A stretch of DNA of 64,000 bases from Bacteroidales bacterium (lineage in GTDB: Bacteria; Bacteroidota; Bacteroidia; Bacteroidales; Muribaculaceae), in assembly GCA_014800895.1 (NCBI GenBank), contig JAAVFG010000040.1:36520-100519 (forward strand), written 5' to 3'. Below, piece by piece: positions 55,200 to 63,933 of the stretch; positions within the stretch are counted from its first letter, which is position 1, and each line of letters begins with the position of its first letter. The notes under the pieces were generated by a model. It was given only the letters and a program-made list of their open reading frames with translations, had not been told where the DNA came from and searched no databases. Both the position numbers and the translations under genes were made by a program.

Positions 55200-56126
55200 T
55201 TACATTTTTAACAAATAAGAACCCTCTATGGTTGCATCATCTTCAAATGCTTTGAGTGTTTCTTCCGCCTCCCCTTTACTCCTGAACATGCCATATATCG
55301 AGCTCCCGCTTCCGCTCATTGAAGCATATAGCGCGCCTTTCTTGTAAAGCTTCTCTTTTATTTCTTCAAGGAGCGGATAGCGAGGAAAAAGGGAATCCTC
55401 AAAGTCATTTTTCACTTTTTCTCTCCATTCCTCTATGGGCAGCGAGGGAAGTTGGCGTAAATCAAAATCAGAGCGGCGGGGTGTCACACCGGCAAATGCT
55501 TCGCGGGTGGAGACATAGATATCCGGTTTGATAAGCACGAGCCAGTACCCTGATAGATTCAATCCTATCTCTTTCAGCTCCTCTCCTACCCCTTCCGCAT
55601 AGGCTGGTTGATTGAGGATGAAGAATGGACAATCGGCGCCCAACTTTAGAGCCATTTCTGATAAGGCGCGTCGGGTTATCTCCTTTCCGGGATGAGTTGC
55701 GTTATATTTCTCCGCAAGAGCAAGAAGGGTGAAGGCTGCATCCGCACTTCCTCCTCCCAGACCGGCACCGTCCGGAAGATATTTCTCAAGTATCACTATT
55801 TCGTCGGAGAAGTCCGCCCCTGTAGCTTCACAGAAAAGGCTTGAGGCTTTATATACTAAATTGGATTCTAACGGACATTCTATTTCTCTCCCTTTAAACA
55901 GGAACCGAGGCAACGCACCTTCTCTTGCATCATCGCTGTCGGGATTCTCTCCATATTCGGAAGTTAACGGCGCCAATTCAAGTATGTCACAAAACCGGAC
56001 GGGATTCTCAGGCTTCCCGGCTTCTTTCCCTATGGGATAGAAAACGGTCTGCAAATCATGGTAACCGTCCGGACGTCTCCCCACTATCTGCAGACCGATA
56101 TTTATCTTGGCATTTACAAAAAACAT
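55200..56126 (-). CDS. ispE: 4-diphosphocytidyl-2-C-methyl-D-erythritol kinase
   Basis: GHMP-family kinase of the MEP pathway to isoprenoids. 308 residues. The N-terminus AKINIGLQIVGRRPDGYHDL has the substrate-binding residues. The ATP loop is LPDGAGLGGGSADAAFTLLA (about 103-122), and the C-terminal motif ASMSGSGSSIYGMF is typical. It is the last gene of the DUF3822-rsmD-ribBA-DUF1460-ispE group, 70 bases after the DUF1460-like gene. Confidence 0.96.
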   Translation of the reverse strand: MFFVNAKINIGLQIVGRRPDGYHDLQTVFYPIGKEAGKPENPVRFCDILELAPLTSEYGENPDSDDAREGALPRFLFKGREIECPLESNLVYKASSLFCEATGADFSDEIVILEKYLPDGAGLGGGSADAAFTLLALAEKYNATHPGKEITRRALSEMALKLGADCPFFILNQPAYAEGVGEELKEIGLNLSGYWLVLIKPDIYVSTREAFAGVTPRRSDFDLRQLPSLPIEEWREKVKNDFEDSLFPRYPLLEEIKEKLYKKGALYASMSGSGSSIYGMFRSKGEAEETLKAFEDDATIEGSYLLKM

Positions 56127-56196
56127 TATATTATTCTTTGTCTGTTTCTTTTTTATCTTTTACTTTTCTGACCTTTGGCTGCGCGATTGCCCTATA

Positions 56197-57066
56197 TTAC
56201 TGCTTGAGTCGCAACCATCTCCAGCCGTAAGTCCTTTTGGCATTACGCTTGAGATAACGGTCGAGCACTTCGGGCTCCTCTACCACTTTCCCTTCTGTTT
56301 TAGAGGGATGGATAAGATGAAAACCGTCTTCGCGCTCCCTTAGCACGCCTATTTCAAGAGCATCGGTGGAGGGCTCGGGGGAGAGGATGATTACGATATC
56401 GCCATCCTTAAGATTATCTTTCACATCCTTATAGGCTGCATATTCGCGCTTCAGATGAGGTATCTTATGAGTGCGATAACCCATCTCCACCATCTTCTGC
56501 GCCTCATATGTGGCGGAATCTTTAAGGGCAGCATATCGGCTTCGTTCGCGGGTGACTTTCTCCAAGGACTTCGTGCGGAATTGATCTGAATAATTTTCTG
56601 TCAGTTCAGTCACATTATTTCTGGACTTATTGTCCACAATCCAGTCGGAGACATACACCATCTTGGAAGCGAATCCATCCTCATTACCGCGACGGTAAGT
56701 GATGTTACGCAATTCATCCGCATACTCATTTATCCTCTTGTGTCCGGGAGATGTCGAGAGACGCGCCAGAGCCACAACGGTATTCAGAAAACTCATGTCA
56801 TCAAAAGCATCCGTGCGCATATTGAGGTTCCCTGTCGCATCTTCCATCGTCACTTCCTCTGCAGGCGTACCTACGAATGACTCAGCAACCTTCCCTACAA
56901 GTCGGGTGGGATCTCCTCCCGGTGTGTAATTCATCTCGATAATATTCATTATCTTGACGGTGTCCACCTGACCTGAGGGCATGGCGGCACTTGCCTCTAC
57001 TGCAAAGGAGAGAGCAAGTGCCAACATAAGGATACATGACAGGAATGATAATTTATATTTCTTCAT
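56197..57066 (-). CDS. Exported DUF1460-like protein lacking the expected catalytic cysteine
   Basis: The ORF track starts at 57183. The ATG at 57066 (MKKYKLSFLSCILMLALALS) begins a clear signal peptide ending SFAVEASA and avoids overlap with ribBA, giving 289 residues. The layout follows DUF1460 proteins, NlpC/P60-like amidases of Bacteroidetes: VAESFVGTP, then a block where the family has DCxTFVE, then YRRG...YVSDWI, and LKDGDIVII with a late HLIHPS. Here the catalytic block reads DAFDDMSFLNTVVALA, so the Cys is Asp or Met, and the nearby SRLHY histidine is Val. It is probably an inactive relative, perhaps binding peptidoglycan. Family assignment is from memory of the motif. Confidence 0.72.
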   Translation of the reverse strand: MKKYKLSFLSCILMLALALSFAVEASAAMPSGQVDTVKIMNIIEMNYTPGGDPTRLVGKVAESFVGTPAEEVTMEDATGNLNMRTDAFDDMSFLNTVVALARLSTSPGHKRINEYADELRNITYRRGNEDGFASKMVYVSDWIVDNKSRNNVTELTENYSDQFRTKSLEKVTRERSRYAALKDSATYEAQKMVEMGYRTHKIPHLKREYAAYKDVKDNLKDGDIVIILSPEPSTDALEIGVLREREDGFHLIHPSKTEGKVVEEPEVLDRYLKRNAKRTYGWRWLRLKQ

Positions 57067-57091
57067 TTTCAAGATTTCCTTCTTCTCTTGA

Positions 57092-58297
57092 TCAGCTTTT
57101 ATGGAGAGTATGTCCCATACGCTCCTTCTTGGTGTGCATATACTTGGCGTTGTATTCGTTAGGCTCCACTTCGAGGGGGACATTTTCCACGACCTCGATA
57201 CCGAAACCTTCCAGCCCGATACGCTTCATGGGATTATTGCTCATCAGTCGCATCTTCTTGATGCCGAGCGAATGAAGGATATTAGCTCCTACGCCATAAT
57301 CGCGCTCATCCGCCTTATGACCGAGATGAAGGTTGGCGTCGACAGTGTCGAGACCATCTTCTTGCAGCTTGTAGGCGCGTATCTTATCCATAAGTCCGAT
57401 GCCACGCCCCTCCTGATTGAGATATATGATGGCGCCGCGACCCTCTTTCTCAATCGTCTCCATAGCGAGATGAAGCTGTTCGCCACATTCGCATCTCTTT
57501 GAGCCGAAGATATCGCCGGTCATACATGATGAATGGACACGCACGAGTACCGGCTCGCCATCTGAAACATCCCCCTTGATAAGCGCGATATGCTCCAGTC
57601 CGTTATCTTTCTGACGGAATGGGATGAGTCGGAAATGACCGTGTTCCGTAGGGAGGTCCACTTCCTCGCCTCTCTCCACAAGTGTATCATTTTTAAGGCG
57701 ATATTCGATAAGGTCACGAATCGATATAAGCTTGAGTCCCCATTCATCGGCGCGTTTGCGAAGTTCGGGAAGACGTGCCATTGATCCGTCATCGCTCATT
57801 ATCTCCATAAGGGCTGCGCAAGGTTCAAGACCTGCCAGACGAGCCATATCTACGCCCGCTTCTGTATGACCGGCACGCTGAAGCACACCGCGATCCTGAG
57901 CATAGAGGGGGTTGATATGTCCGGGGCGACCGAATGTGGCAGGAGTGGAGGCAGGATCGGCAAGCGCACGGATTGTGGCGGCGCGGTCCTCAATCGATAC
58001 TCCTGTGGAGCAGCCTTCAAGTTTATCTACGGTAACGGTAAAGGGTGTGCCGAGCACTGAAGTGTTATCACTCACCTGCGGATCGAGATCCAACTCCTTA
58101 CAACGTTGCATTGTAATTGGAACACACAACACACCGCGTGCGTTTTTCAACATGAAGTTGACATCCTCCGGCGTAACCTTCTCGGCGGCTATGATAAGAT
58201 CGCCTTCATTTTCGCGGTCCTCATCATCTACTACTATCACAAATTTTCCTTCGCGGAAGTCCTTGAGGGCATCCTCTATACTATCTAATTTTATCAT
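57092..58297 (-). CDS. ribBA: Bifunctional 3,4-dihydroxy-2-butanone-4-phosphate synthase / GTP cyclohydrolase II
   Basis: Makes both early precursors of riboflavin. 401 residues. The RibB half (about 1-200) has [20 protein letters not shown] and GRPGHINPL with [14 protein letters not shown]. The RibA half has [20 protein letters not shown] (zinc cysteines), [20 protein letters not shown] and the late [10 protein letters not shown]. It lies 33 bases after rsmD. Because ribBA, apbE and two flavoproteins occur in one window, flavin chemistry is well represented here. Confidence 0.96.
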   Translation of the reverse strand: MIKLDSIEDALKDFREGKFVIVVDDEDRENEGDLIIAAEKVTPEDVNFMLKNARGVLCVPITMQRCKELDLDPQVSDNTSVLGTPFTVTVDKLEGCSTGVSIEDRAATIRALADPASTPATFGRPGHINPLYAQDRGVLQRAGHTEAGVDMARLAGLEPCAALMEIMSDDGSMARLPELRKRADEWGLKLISIRDLIEYRLKNDTLVERGEEVDLPTEHGHFRLIPFRQKDNGLEHIALIKGDVSDGEPVLVRVHSSCMTGDIFGSKRCECGEQLHLAMETIEKEGRGAIIYLNQEGRGIGLMDKIRAYKLQEDGLDTVDANLHLGHKADERDYGVGANILHSLGIKKMRLMSNNPMKRIGLEGFGIEVVENVPLEVEPNEYNAKYMHTKKERMGHTLHKS

Positions 58298-58330
58298 GAT
58301 TCTTATTTTTTCTTTACTAAAATATTCAGT

Positions 58331-58918
58331 TTAAGCTTCGCCATCCCCATCAGCTTCTTCCGCCTCCGTTACCGACTCTCCTTCCTCTACCCGAAAGAGG
58401 GAGAAATTGACACTGCCGTAGACGAGGTGACGCATAAATCCCGGAAGTCGGCTGAAGTCGTGATTGCGGTTATGCTCCACTATCACCAGTGTGCCCTGCC
58501 GGGAGGCGGGTGATTTCAGAATCAGTTCGGGTATCTCAGCAAATCTCGGATGATCATATGGAGGGTCTGCGAAGATAATATCGTAACTGTCCTTAGATCG
58601 TTCAAGATATTTGAAGACGTCCCCCTTCACCAGACGGAGCGCTTCATCTTTCAGTTTTTCCTTTACTGATCTGATGAATCCGCTTTGCACCTGCGCCTGC
58701 TCCACCGCAACAACCGGAGAAGCGCCACGGCTGACAAACTCCCAGCTCACCGCTCCTGTCCCCGCAAAGAGATCAAGAACACTCTTTTCTTCGAGGTCTT
58801 CTATATTTTCTATGATATTGAATAGATTTTCCCGTGCAAAATCAGTTGTGGGGCGTGCCGTGATATTTTTTGGCACATCAAAACGCCTTTTGCCATATTT
58901 TCCTCTGATGATTCTCAT
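58331..58918 (-). CDS. rsmD: 16S rRNA (guanine966-N2)-methyltransferase RsmD
   Basis: Methylates G966 of 16S rRNA. 195 residues. It begins MRIIRGKYGKRRFDVPKNIT with TARPTTDFARENLFNII. The SAM-binding motif is VLDLFAGTGAVSWEFVSRGA and the catalytic motif is IIFADPPYD. The C-terminus is an acidic tail (EEGESVTEAEEADGDGEA). It lies 12 bases after the DUF3822 gene, a pairing common in Bacteroidetes. Confidence 0.95.
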   Translation of the reverse strand: MRIIRGKYGKRRFDVPKNITARPTTDFARENLFNIIENIEDLEEKSVLDLFAGTGAVSWEFVSRGASPVVAVEQAQVQSGFIRSVKEKLKDEALRLVKGDVFKYLERSKDSYDIIFADPPYDHPRFAEIPELILKSPASRQGTLVIVEHNRNHDFSRLPGFMRHLVYGSVNFSLFRVEEGESVTEAEEADGDGEA

Positions 58919-58930
58919 AGTGTTAAGATT

Positions 58931-59764
58931 TTATCTGCGTGTCAGAGCCAATCCCACCGCAAGGGGCTGCTCACATTTTGAAATTGAGGAGGGAAGCATC
59001 GTAAGCATAACGAAATTGAGTTCTTCCCTAAGAAGTCCCATCAATTCTGCCCTTATATCTTTTTTCCCTGAAAGCATTACCTGCGTGGAGCTTTTATCCA
59101 ACCTGAAAACCTCCATCAGACTGAATATTCTCTCCGGAATTTCACTCTTGGCTTTCCATGGATGAGTCACTGCAAAGAGAAGTTTTCTACCGTCAAAACC
59201 GTAATAATCCGCCTCTCCTTCCCTGATATCCACATAAAGGCGCGGCATGTCCGCCACCTGATCGGCAAAACGTCGCACAGCCAATGTCTGCTGACACCAT
59301 GTGCGGGCGCCCGGAAGAGTACGTCGGATGAATGGAAGCAACCCAGCTTCCAAGGAATAGAGACATACCTTATCCTCTATTTCATCCATGAAGATATCTT
59401 CATCCGCAGCCTCATATACCATGTTATAGAGATCCGCCTCCTCCCTGTATTCCTCCTCTCTGCCTGCAGCGTCATAGTCTACTACTTTGGCAGGCACCCA
59501 CAGTGATTTCTCCGTGTTTATGATTATCTCGGTGGAGAAGTCATCCAGGAGCTGGGGATGGTCATATACTGCTGCCTCTATCTTTGATAACAACCGGATA
59601 TCATCTTTTTCCCATTCAAGTGAAAAGATGACTATCAGAGGCTCCATCGGGTCTTCCTCATTCTTGAGGAATGCCGACATACCGTTACGGCTGATATATA
59701 TTATCATCCTCCATTCCGCAGTGTCATCTATGCGTACAGCCCTATATGTATTAGTTTCTTCCAA
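58931..59764 (-). CDS. DUF3822 family protein
   Basis: 277 residues, cytoplasmic, no signal. It has the look of an actin/ASKHA-like fold protein: EWRMIIYISRNGMSAFLKNE at the N-terminus, ESLWVPAKVVDYD-like KSLWVPAKVVDYDAAGR, VDIREGEADYYGFDGRKLLF in the second half, and a late LSGKKDIRAELMGLL. DUF3822 proteins sit next to rsmD throughout Bacteroidetes with unknown function. It is the first gene of the operon and has its own -7 box. Confidence 0.82.
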   Translation of the reverse strand: MEETNTYRAVRIDDTAEWRMIIYISRNGMSAFLKNEEDPMEPLIVIFSLEWEKDDIRLLSKIEAAVYDHPQLLDDFSTEIIINTEKSLWVPAKVVDYDAAGREEEYREEADLYNMVYEAADEDIFMDEIEDKVCLYSLEAGLLPFIRRTLPGARTWCQQTLAVRRFADQVADMPRLYVDIREGEADYYGFDGRKLLFAVTHPWKAKSEIPERIFSLMEVFRLDKSSTQVMLSGKKDIRAELMGLLREELNFVMLTMLPSSISKCEQPLAVGLALTRR

Positions 59765-59788
59765 TTCTCTGCTTTTCTGTATTATTTA

Positions 59789-59796
59789 CAAAGATA
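59789..59796 (-). promoter_or_regulatory. -7 box of the DUF3822-rsmD-ribBA-ispE operon
   Basis: TATCTTTG on the minus strand, 24 bases before the DUF3822 ATG. No clear -33 TTG is seen. Confidence 0.5.
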
Positions 59797-59869
59797 ACTC
59801 TTTTATTTTTAATATTCTCTCCCTATCCTCTTTTTTAGGCGCTTCCGCTAAAATTTCTTTTAGTAATAG

Positions 59870-61234
59870 TCAGCCTCTTTTACCTACGACTGTGTAAAAG
59901 AAGGTCACTGCCAGCGCCGCTCCTCTTACAAAGAGATATGACTCGAATGATAGCCAAAGCAAATTATTGGTGTGCGGGATATTCGATCCGAAGAGTATGG
60001 TAAAAAAGAGAGCCGCTCCTGCTATAGTGACCCACATCATGGCGCGGGTACGGGTAAGACCTACAAAGAGTCCGTCAAAGATAAAGGCTGAGACTGTTAC
60101 CGGAGGTAGAAGTTGTATCCATAGCCTGTACTCCTCTATCTTATTCACCACTTCAGCGGAGTCGGTGATTAATTGCGCCATCGTCTTGCTTCCGAACGTG
60201 TAGAGCGCCAGGAATATCAATGCCATTACCGCTCCCCAACGGCAAAGGGATTTCATGGTTTTTATCACCATCTCCCCATCTCCCGCACCCGAGAATTTAC
60301 CGGCTAATGCCTCGCCGCTGAATGCAAAGCCATCCATGAAATAGGAGAAGAAGAGGAAAAACTGCATTATTACTGCATTGGCAGCCAATGTCAGCTCCCC
60401 TAATTGCGAGCCGACGGATGTGACTGTGAGTGTAACAGCCATAATACAAGCCGAACGGATGAAGAGGGCACTGTTTACCTTGAAGAACTCGCTCCACTTT
60501 ATCCTATCCCCTTTCAATTCCATCTTCGTGGTTTCATCATATTCTCTCTCTTCCTCTCCTCTCTTCGTCGCTAATTTCTTTTTCTCTTCCTTCAGTCTTA
60601 CCAAAGCCCAGCATAATGCAGCTATAGCCCCTATCCAGTTTGCCACCAATGTGCCGTAAGCTATCCCGTCAAAACCTCTCTTTATCCCGAATACAAACAG
60701 CACACTCGCGGCTATATTTATCACGTTGGTCCCTATCGCTATGGTCATAGGGATAACCGTGGTCTGCAGACCTATAAACCACCCGCTTACCGCCATTATA
60801 GTCAGCTGGGCAGGCACCCACCAGACTCCTATCCTGAAATATCTCCCCGCCAATTCGGCGGCATCACTCCCGGGAGCTAAAAAGCGCAGGAGCAAAGTGA
60901 GGAGGCTATTTTGACATGCAAGTACTATGAGGGATATGACCCCGGCTATCAGCAACGATTTCATCAATACCTCGCGGCATTGCATATAGCTCCCTCTGCC
61001 CACACTGCGTGCCGTCAGTCCGGTCGTGCCCATTCTCAAAAAGCCGGCAAGCCAGAAAAAGACATTGAGCATCATTGTGCCGACTGAGATAGAAGCAAGG
61101 TAACGGGGCGACCCGAGATGTCCCGCTATAGTGGTGTCGCAAAGACCCAACAACGGCACCGTGATATTGTTGATTATCGCCGGTGCCGCAAGTAGCAGTA
61201 TGCTTTTATCTAAATTCCTCTTTTCAGAAATCAT
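59870..61234 (-). CDS. MATE family efflux transporter
   Basis: 454 residues with 12 membrane helices. It opens ILLLAAPAIINNITVPLLGLCDT and has TAIAGHLGS-like TTIAGHLGSPRYLASISVG, the DinF-branch MATE signature. It probably exports cationic compounds or drugs using a sodium or proton gradient. There is a charged loop near residues 215-235 (KLATKRGEEEREYDETTK). It lies 13 bases after the asparaginase gene, so the two are one operon; whether the substrate relates to asparagine is unknown. Confidence 0.93.
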   Translation of the reverse strand: MISEKRNLDKSILLLAAPAIINNITVPLLGLCDTTIAGHLGSPRYLASISVGTMMLNVFFWLAGFLRMGTTGLTARSVGRGSYMQCREVLMKSLLIAGVISLIVLACQNSLLTLLLRFLAPGSDAAELAGRYFRIGVWWVPAQLTIMAVSGWFIGLQTTVIPMTIAIGTNVINIAASVLFVFGIKRGFDGIAYGTLVANWIGAIAALCWALVRLKEEKKKLATKRGEEEREYDETTKMELKGDRIKWSEFFKVNSALFIRSACIMAVTLTVTSVGSQLGELTLAANAVIMQFFLFFSYFMDGFAFSGEALAGKFSGAGDGEMVIKTMKSLCRWGAVMALIFLALYTFGSKTMAQLITDSAEVVNKIEEYRLWIQLLPPVTVSAFIFDGLFVGLTRTRAMMWVTIAGAALFFTILFGSNIPHTNNLLWLSFESYLFVRGAALAVTFFYTVVGKRG

Positions 61235-61247
61235 ATCGCTTTAGAAG

Positions 61248-62321
61248 TCATATCTTTTCAATAGTTTCCTTATCGTTCATCTCTCCGGAGATGGAATTTT
61301 CCATAGCGACCTTTACCTCTTCTCCGCTCATCCCCTGACCGAATAGAAACATCAGTTTGGTTATGGCCGCTTCCGAGGTCAGGTCATGACCCGAGATGAC
61401 TCCGGCTTTTTCCAATCCGAAACCTGCGCCGTAACGCGAAGGCAACACCATGCCGTTCTCACATTGCGAAACGTTTACTATCACAAGCCCTTTGTCTACC
61501 GCCGCCTTTACCGCTTCCAGAAACCATGGGTCTGTAGGTCCGTTTCCCGAGCCGAAGGTCTTCATCACCAATCCCTTTAATCCGGGAACCGTAAGGATAT
61601 GACGAACCACATTCTCGCTGATGCCCGGGAATAGATCAAGATAAGCCACATTCGTATCCATGCCATAATGCACCTTAAATGGCTCGTTGTTTTTGCTTCG
61701 CCACATCACTTCAGGACGGTAGGTGATTCCCAACCCAATCTTTGCAAGCCGCGGATAATTACTGCTCTTGAAAGCATTGAAATTGTCAGATGAATGTTTT
61801 GTGGCTCTGTTTCCTCTCCATAAATAATCCTCGAAGAGTATTGCTACCTCCTGCACCATCGGCTCCCCTTTCTTATCCTTAGCCGCTGCAACCTGCAACG
61901 CCGTGATGAGATTTTCCTCGCCATCCGTGCGTACTTCCCCTATCGGCAACTGACTACCGGTGATAACTACAGGCTTACGGATATTCTCAAGCATGAAACT
62001 GAGCGCTGATGCGGTGTAAGCCATAGTGTCTGTCCCATGCAATACCACGAAACCGTCATAGTCATCATAATTCTGCTCCACTACTTTTGCTATTGTCTCC
62101 CAGTGCTTGGGATGCATGGCTGAGGAGTCGATAGGCGTTTCAAACTGATAACTATCTATTTCATAGTCCAATCGTTTGATTTTGGGCACATTTTCCAAGA
62201 GATGATTGAAATCAAAAGGTTCCAAGGCTCCCGTCTCGGCATTCTCTTTCATTCCTATTGTGCCCCCGGTATAAATCATCAGAATCCGAGGCTTGGGCTG
62301 ATCTGTGCTCATTGTCTTCAT
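61248..62321 (-). CDS. ansA: L-asparaginase, type I (cytoplasmic)
   Basis: Hydrolyses asparagine to aspartate and ammonia. The N-terminal catalytic threonine is in MIYTGGTIGMKENA, and the second Thr-Asp pair in FVVLHGTDTMAYTASALSFM. The C-terminal domain has LKGLVMKTFGSGNGP and IVNVSQCENGMV. There is no signal peptide. The ORF track starts at 62345, but the promoter places transcription start at about 62337, so the ATG at 62321 (MKTMSTDQPKPRILM) is preferred, giving 357 residues. The ATG at 62312 is also possible. Confidence 0.94.
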   Translation of the reverse strand: MKTMSTDQPKPRILMIYTGGTIGMKENAETGALEPFDFNHLLENVPKIKRLDYEIDSYQFETPIDSSAMHPKHWETIAKVVEQNYDDYDGFVVLHGTDTMAYTASALSFMLENIRKPVVITGSQLPIGEVRTDGEENLITALQVAAAKDKKGEPMVQEVAILFEDYLWRGNRATKHSSDNFNAFKSSNYPRLAKIGLGITYRPEVMWRSKNNEPFKVHYGMDTNVAYLDLFPGISENVVRHILTVPGLKGLVMKTFGSGNGPTDPWFLEAVKAAVDKGLVIVNVSQCENGMVLPSRYGAGFGLEKAGVISGHDLTSEAAITKLMFLFGQGMSGEEVKVAMENSISGEMNDKETIEKI

Positions 62322-62342
62322 GGAGTGGAATATTAAGTCGTA

Positions 62343-62374
62343 CAAAAATAAATATAATGAGGGAGAAAAACAAA
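62343..62374 (-). promoter_or_regulatory. Promoter of the asparaginase/MATE operon
   Basis: Minus strand: TTTG (62371-62374), 20-base spacer, TATTTTTG (62343-62350). It overlaps the first codon of the longer ORF, which decides the start choice. Confidence 0.72.
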
Positions 62375-62380
62375 TATGGT

Positions 62381-62430
62381 AAAAAATAATACGGGCATCC
62401 CGATTATATCGCTATGCCCGCATTATTTTA
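62381..62430 (-). terminator. Intrinsic terminator after the secreted protein gene
   Basis: A 16-base stem with one mismatch (aaaataatacgggcat / atgcccgcattatttt) and a 15-base loop, with T-rich sequence after it on the minus strand. Confidence 0.88.
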
Positions 62431-62454
62431 ATAAGTAGATATTTAGAAAATATC

Positions 62455-63636
62455 TTACATCATCACCTTGGTAGCCTTGCCATTCTGAACTCGAACGAAA
62501 ATGCCTTTCTCGGGATTAGCCACCTTCACACCCTGAAGGTTGAAATAAACAGCCTCACCGTTATCATAAGCAATCTCATTGACACCGGAAGCATCAACCT
62601 TAGTATAATCGAGTACATAGATTTGATAAGCACCCTGATATACATTTACAAGACCTTTAACATCATATGTCCCGGCAGGTACACTCTCCTTAGTATAGTT
62701 ATTACGGAAAGAAACTGTAACGCCGTCGCTCACACCGTCAAAGTTATCCTTAGTTGCGGGAGTAGCCTCTGCAAAAGTAACATTCTTGACAACAAGAACA
62801 TTATTTACCAAATCAGCAGAAAGATCTTTAGCAGTTACCGCCTTCGGAGTGAAGTCACCTTGCTCGGTTGCAGCAGGAAGAGTACCGGTCACTTCAAGTT
62901 CAGGTGTTGCACCATTGTATAGTTTATATGTTGCATTCCAATCAGCAGGAATAACATCATTCTCCTGATAAGAATTTTTGCCATACACCTGAATGAAATC
63001 GCCGGCTGCATCCACACAGAAGATATTATTGTAGCTAACAAAAGCAACTGTGAGAGGGAACTCTACAACTACAGGAGTATTGTCTGCCTGTGCAAGTATA
63101 TCCTTGATAGAAGAAGCGGGGATAGGCTCCGGAGCGTCCGGCTCCTCTACCTCTGTACCGCTTCCATTTCCTGATGCATCAGTATCGAGAGTCAGGGTTA
63201 CAGTATAGATTGCACCGTTGTTAGCAACATTCAATTCCAGATTCAAATCTTTTGTATCACACTTCACCTCAAACTCCGTGCCTGACACAGTAGACCCGTT
63301 TACCTGAGAGATAACTCCGGACTTAAAAGAGAAAGCTACTTTTGTGATAGCACCGGCAGTGGAAGTGATATTCATTGAAGTACCACTATTTTTGTAGATA
63401 CGGAGACCATCACTCCAGAGACGCCAGCCATTCTTACCCTCAGTCTTATTTAGGGTGATGACAGTACCATCAGTCTCAGTCAGTTTTGTACCATTATCAA
63501 TGTAAGGACCGGAATTTTCTGTTTCACGATTAAGACCATAAGTCTCGGCCTTAAAGTCATAGACTACAGTCTTGATTTCAGCATTAGCCATAGCGGCGGA
63601 AGCTAATACTGCAATAGAAAGTAAAAGTTTCTTCAT
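62455..63636 (-). CDS. Secreted protein with a C-terminal sorting-type domain
   Basis: 393 residues from the ATG at 63636 (MKKLLLSIAVLASAAMANA signal; the ATG at 63642 is also possible). The middle is beta-rich and acidic, with a low-complexity linker near residues 155-170 (GNGSGTEVEEPDAPEPIPAS) and an OB-fold-like second half (IPASSIKDILAQADNTPVVV, FCVDAAGDFIQVYG). The C-terminus NLQGVKVANPEKGIFVRVQN with KATKVMM matches the short domains found at the ends of many exported Bacteroidales proteins. These resemble type IX secretion sorting domains, though that link is not proven here. Function unknown. It has its own promoter and terminator. Confidence 0.75.
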   Translation of the reverse strand: MKKLLLSIAVLASAAMANAEIKTVVYDFKAETYGLNRETENSGPYIDNGTKLTETDGTVITLNKTEGKNGWRLWSDGLRIYKNSGTSMNITSTAGAITKVAFSFKSGVISQVNGSTVSGTEFEVKCDTKDLNLELNVANNGAIYTVTLTLDTDASGNGSGTEVEEPDAPEPIPASSIKDILAQADNTPVVVEFPLTVAFVSYNNIFCVDAAGDFIQVYGKNSYQENDVIPADWNATYKLYNGATPELEVTGTLPAATEQGDFTPKAVTAKDLSADLVNNVLVVKNVTFAEATPATKDNFDGVSDGVTVSFRNNYTKESVPAGTYDVKGLVNVYQGAYQIYVLDYTKVDASGVNEIAYDNGEAVYFNLQGVKVANPEKGIFVRVQNGKATKVMM

Positions 63637-63670
63637 AAGCATTGATTTAAGTAGCTATTAATTTACTATG

Positions 63671-63701
63671 CAAAAATATATAAATAAAATATAACAGCAA
63701 A
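63671..63701 (-). promoter_or_regulatory. Promoter of the secreted protein gene
   Basis: Minus strand: TTTG (63698-63701), 19-base spacer, TATTTTTG (63671-63678). The leader is about 25 bases. Confidence 0.65.
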
Positions 63702-63779
63702 TAAAAAGTAAATAAAACTAAAAAGAAAATCTAAATTACCGTCAATTTAGAACTACCTCCCGGCAATTCCACCAACTTT

Positions 63780-63860
63780 GTAGGGACGTACCATAGGTGC
63801 GTCCGGATAAGATTGTTCATTCACCGGAATTTAACGGACGCACCTTGGGTACGTCCCTAC
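63780..63860. repeat. Long imperfect inverted repeat, possible small mobile or REP-like element
   Basis: Two 26-base arms (63780-63805 and 63835-63860) differ at only two positions and carry GGTGCGTCCG / CGGACGCACC at their inner ends. An inner tccgg/ccgga pair lies between them. It is G+C-rich against an AT-rich surrounding and has no coding capacity. Confidence 0.82.
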
Positions 63861-63894
63861 AAAAACGAGTAGTGGATAAAGAACGAGTGGAGGA

Positions 63895-63929
63895 TAAAAA
63901 AAGAGTTGACTCTTGCGAATCAACTCTCT
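63895..63929 (-). terminator. Terminator of the rRNA operon
   Basis: Minus strand stem agagttga / tcaactct followed by seven T, just after the 5S rRNA 3' end. Confidence 0.88.
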
Positions 63930-63933
63930 TAAA

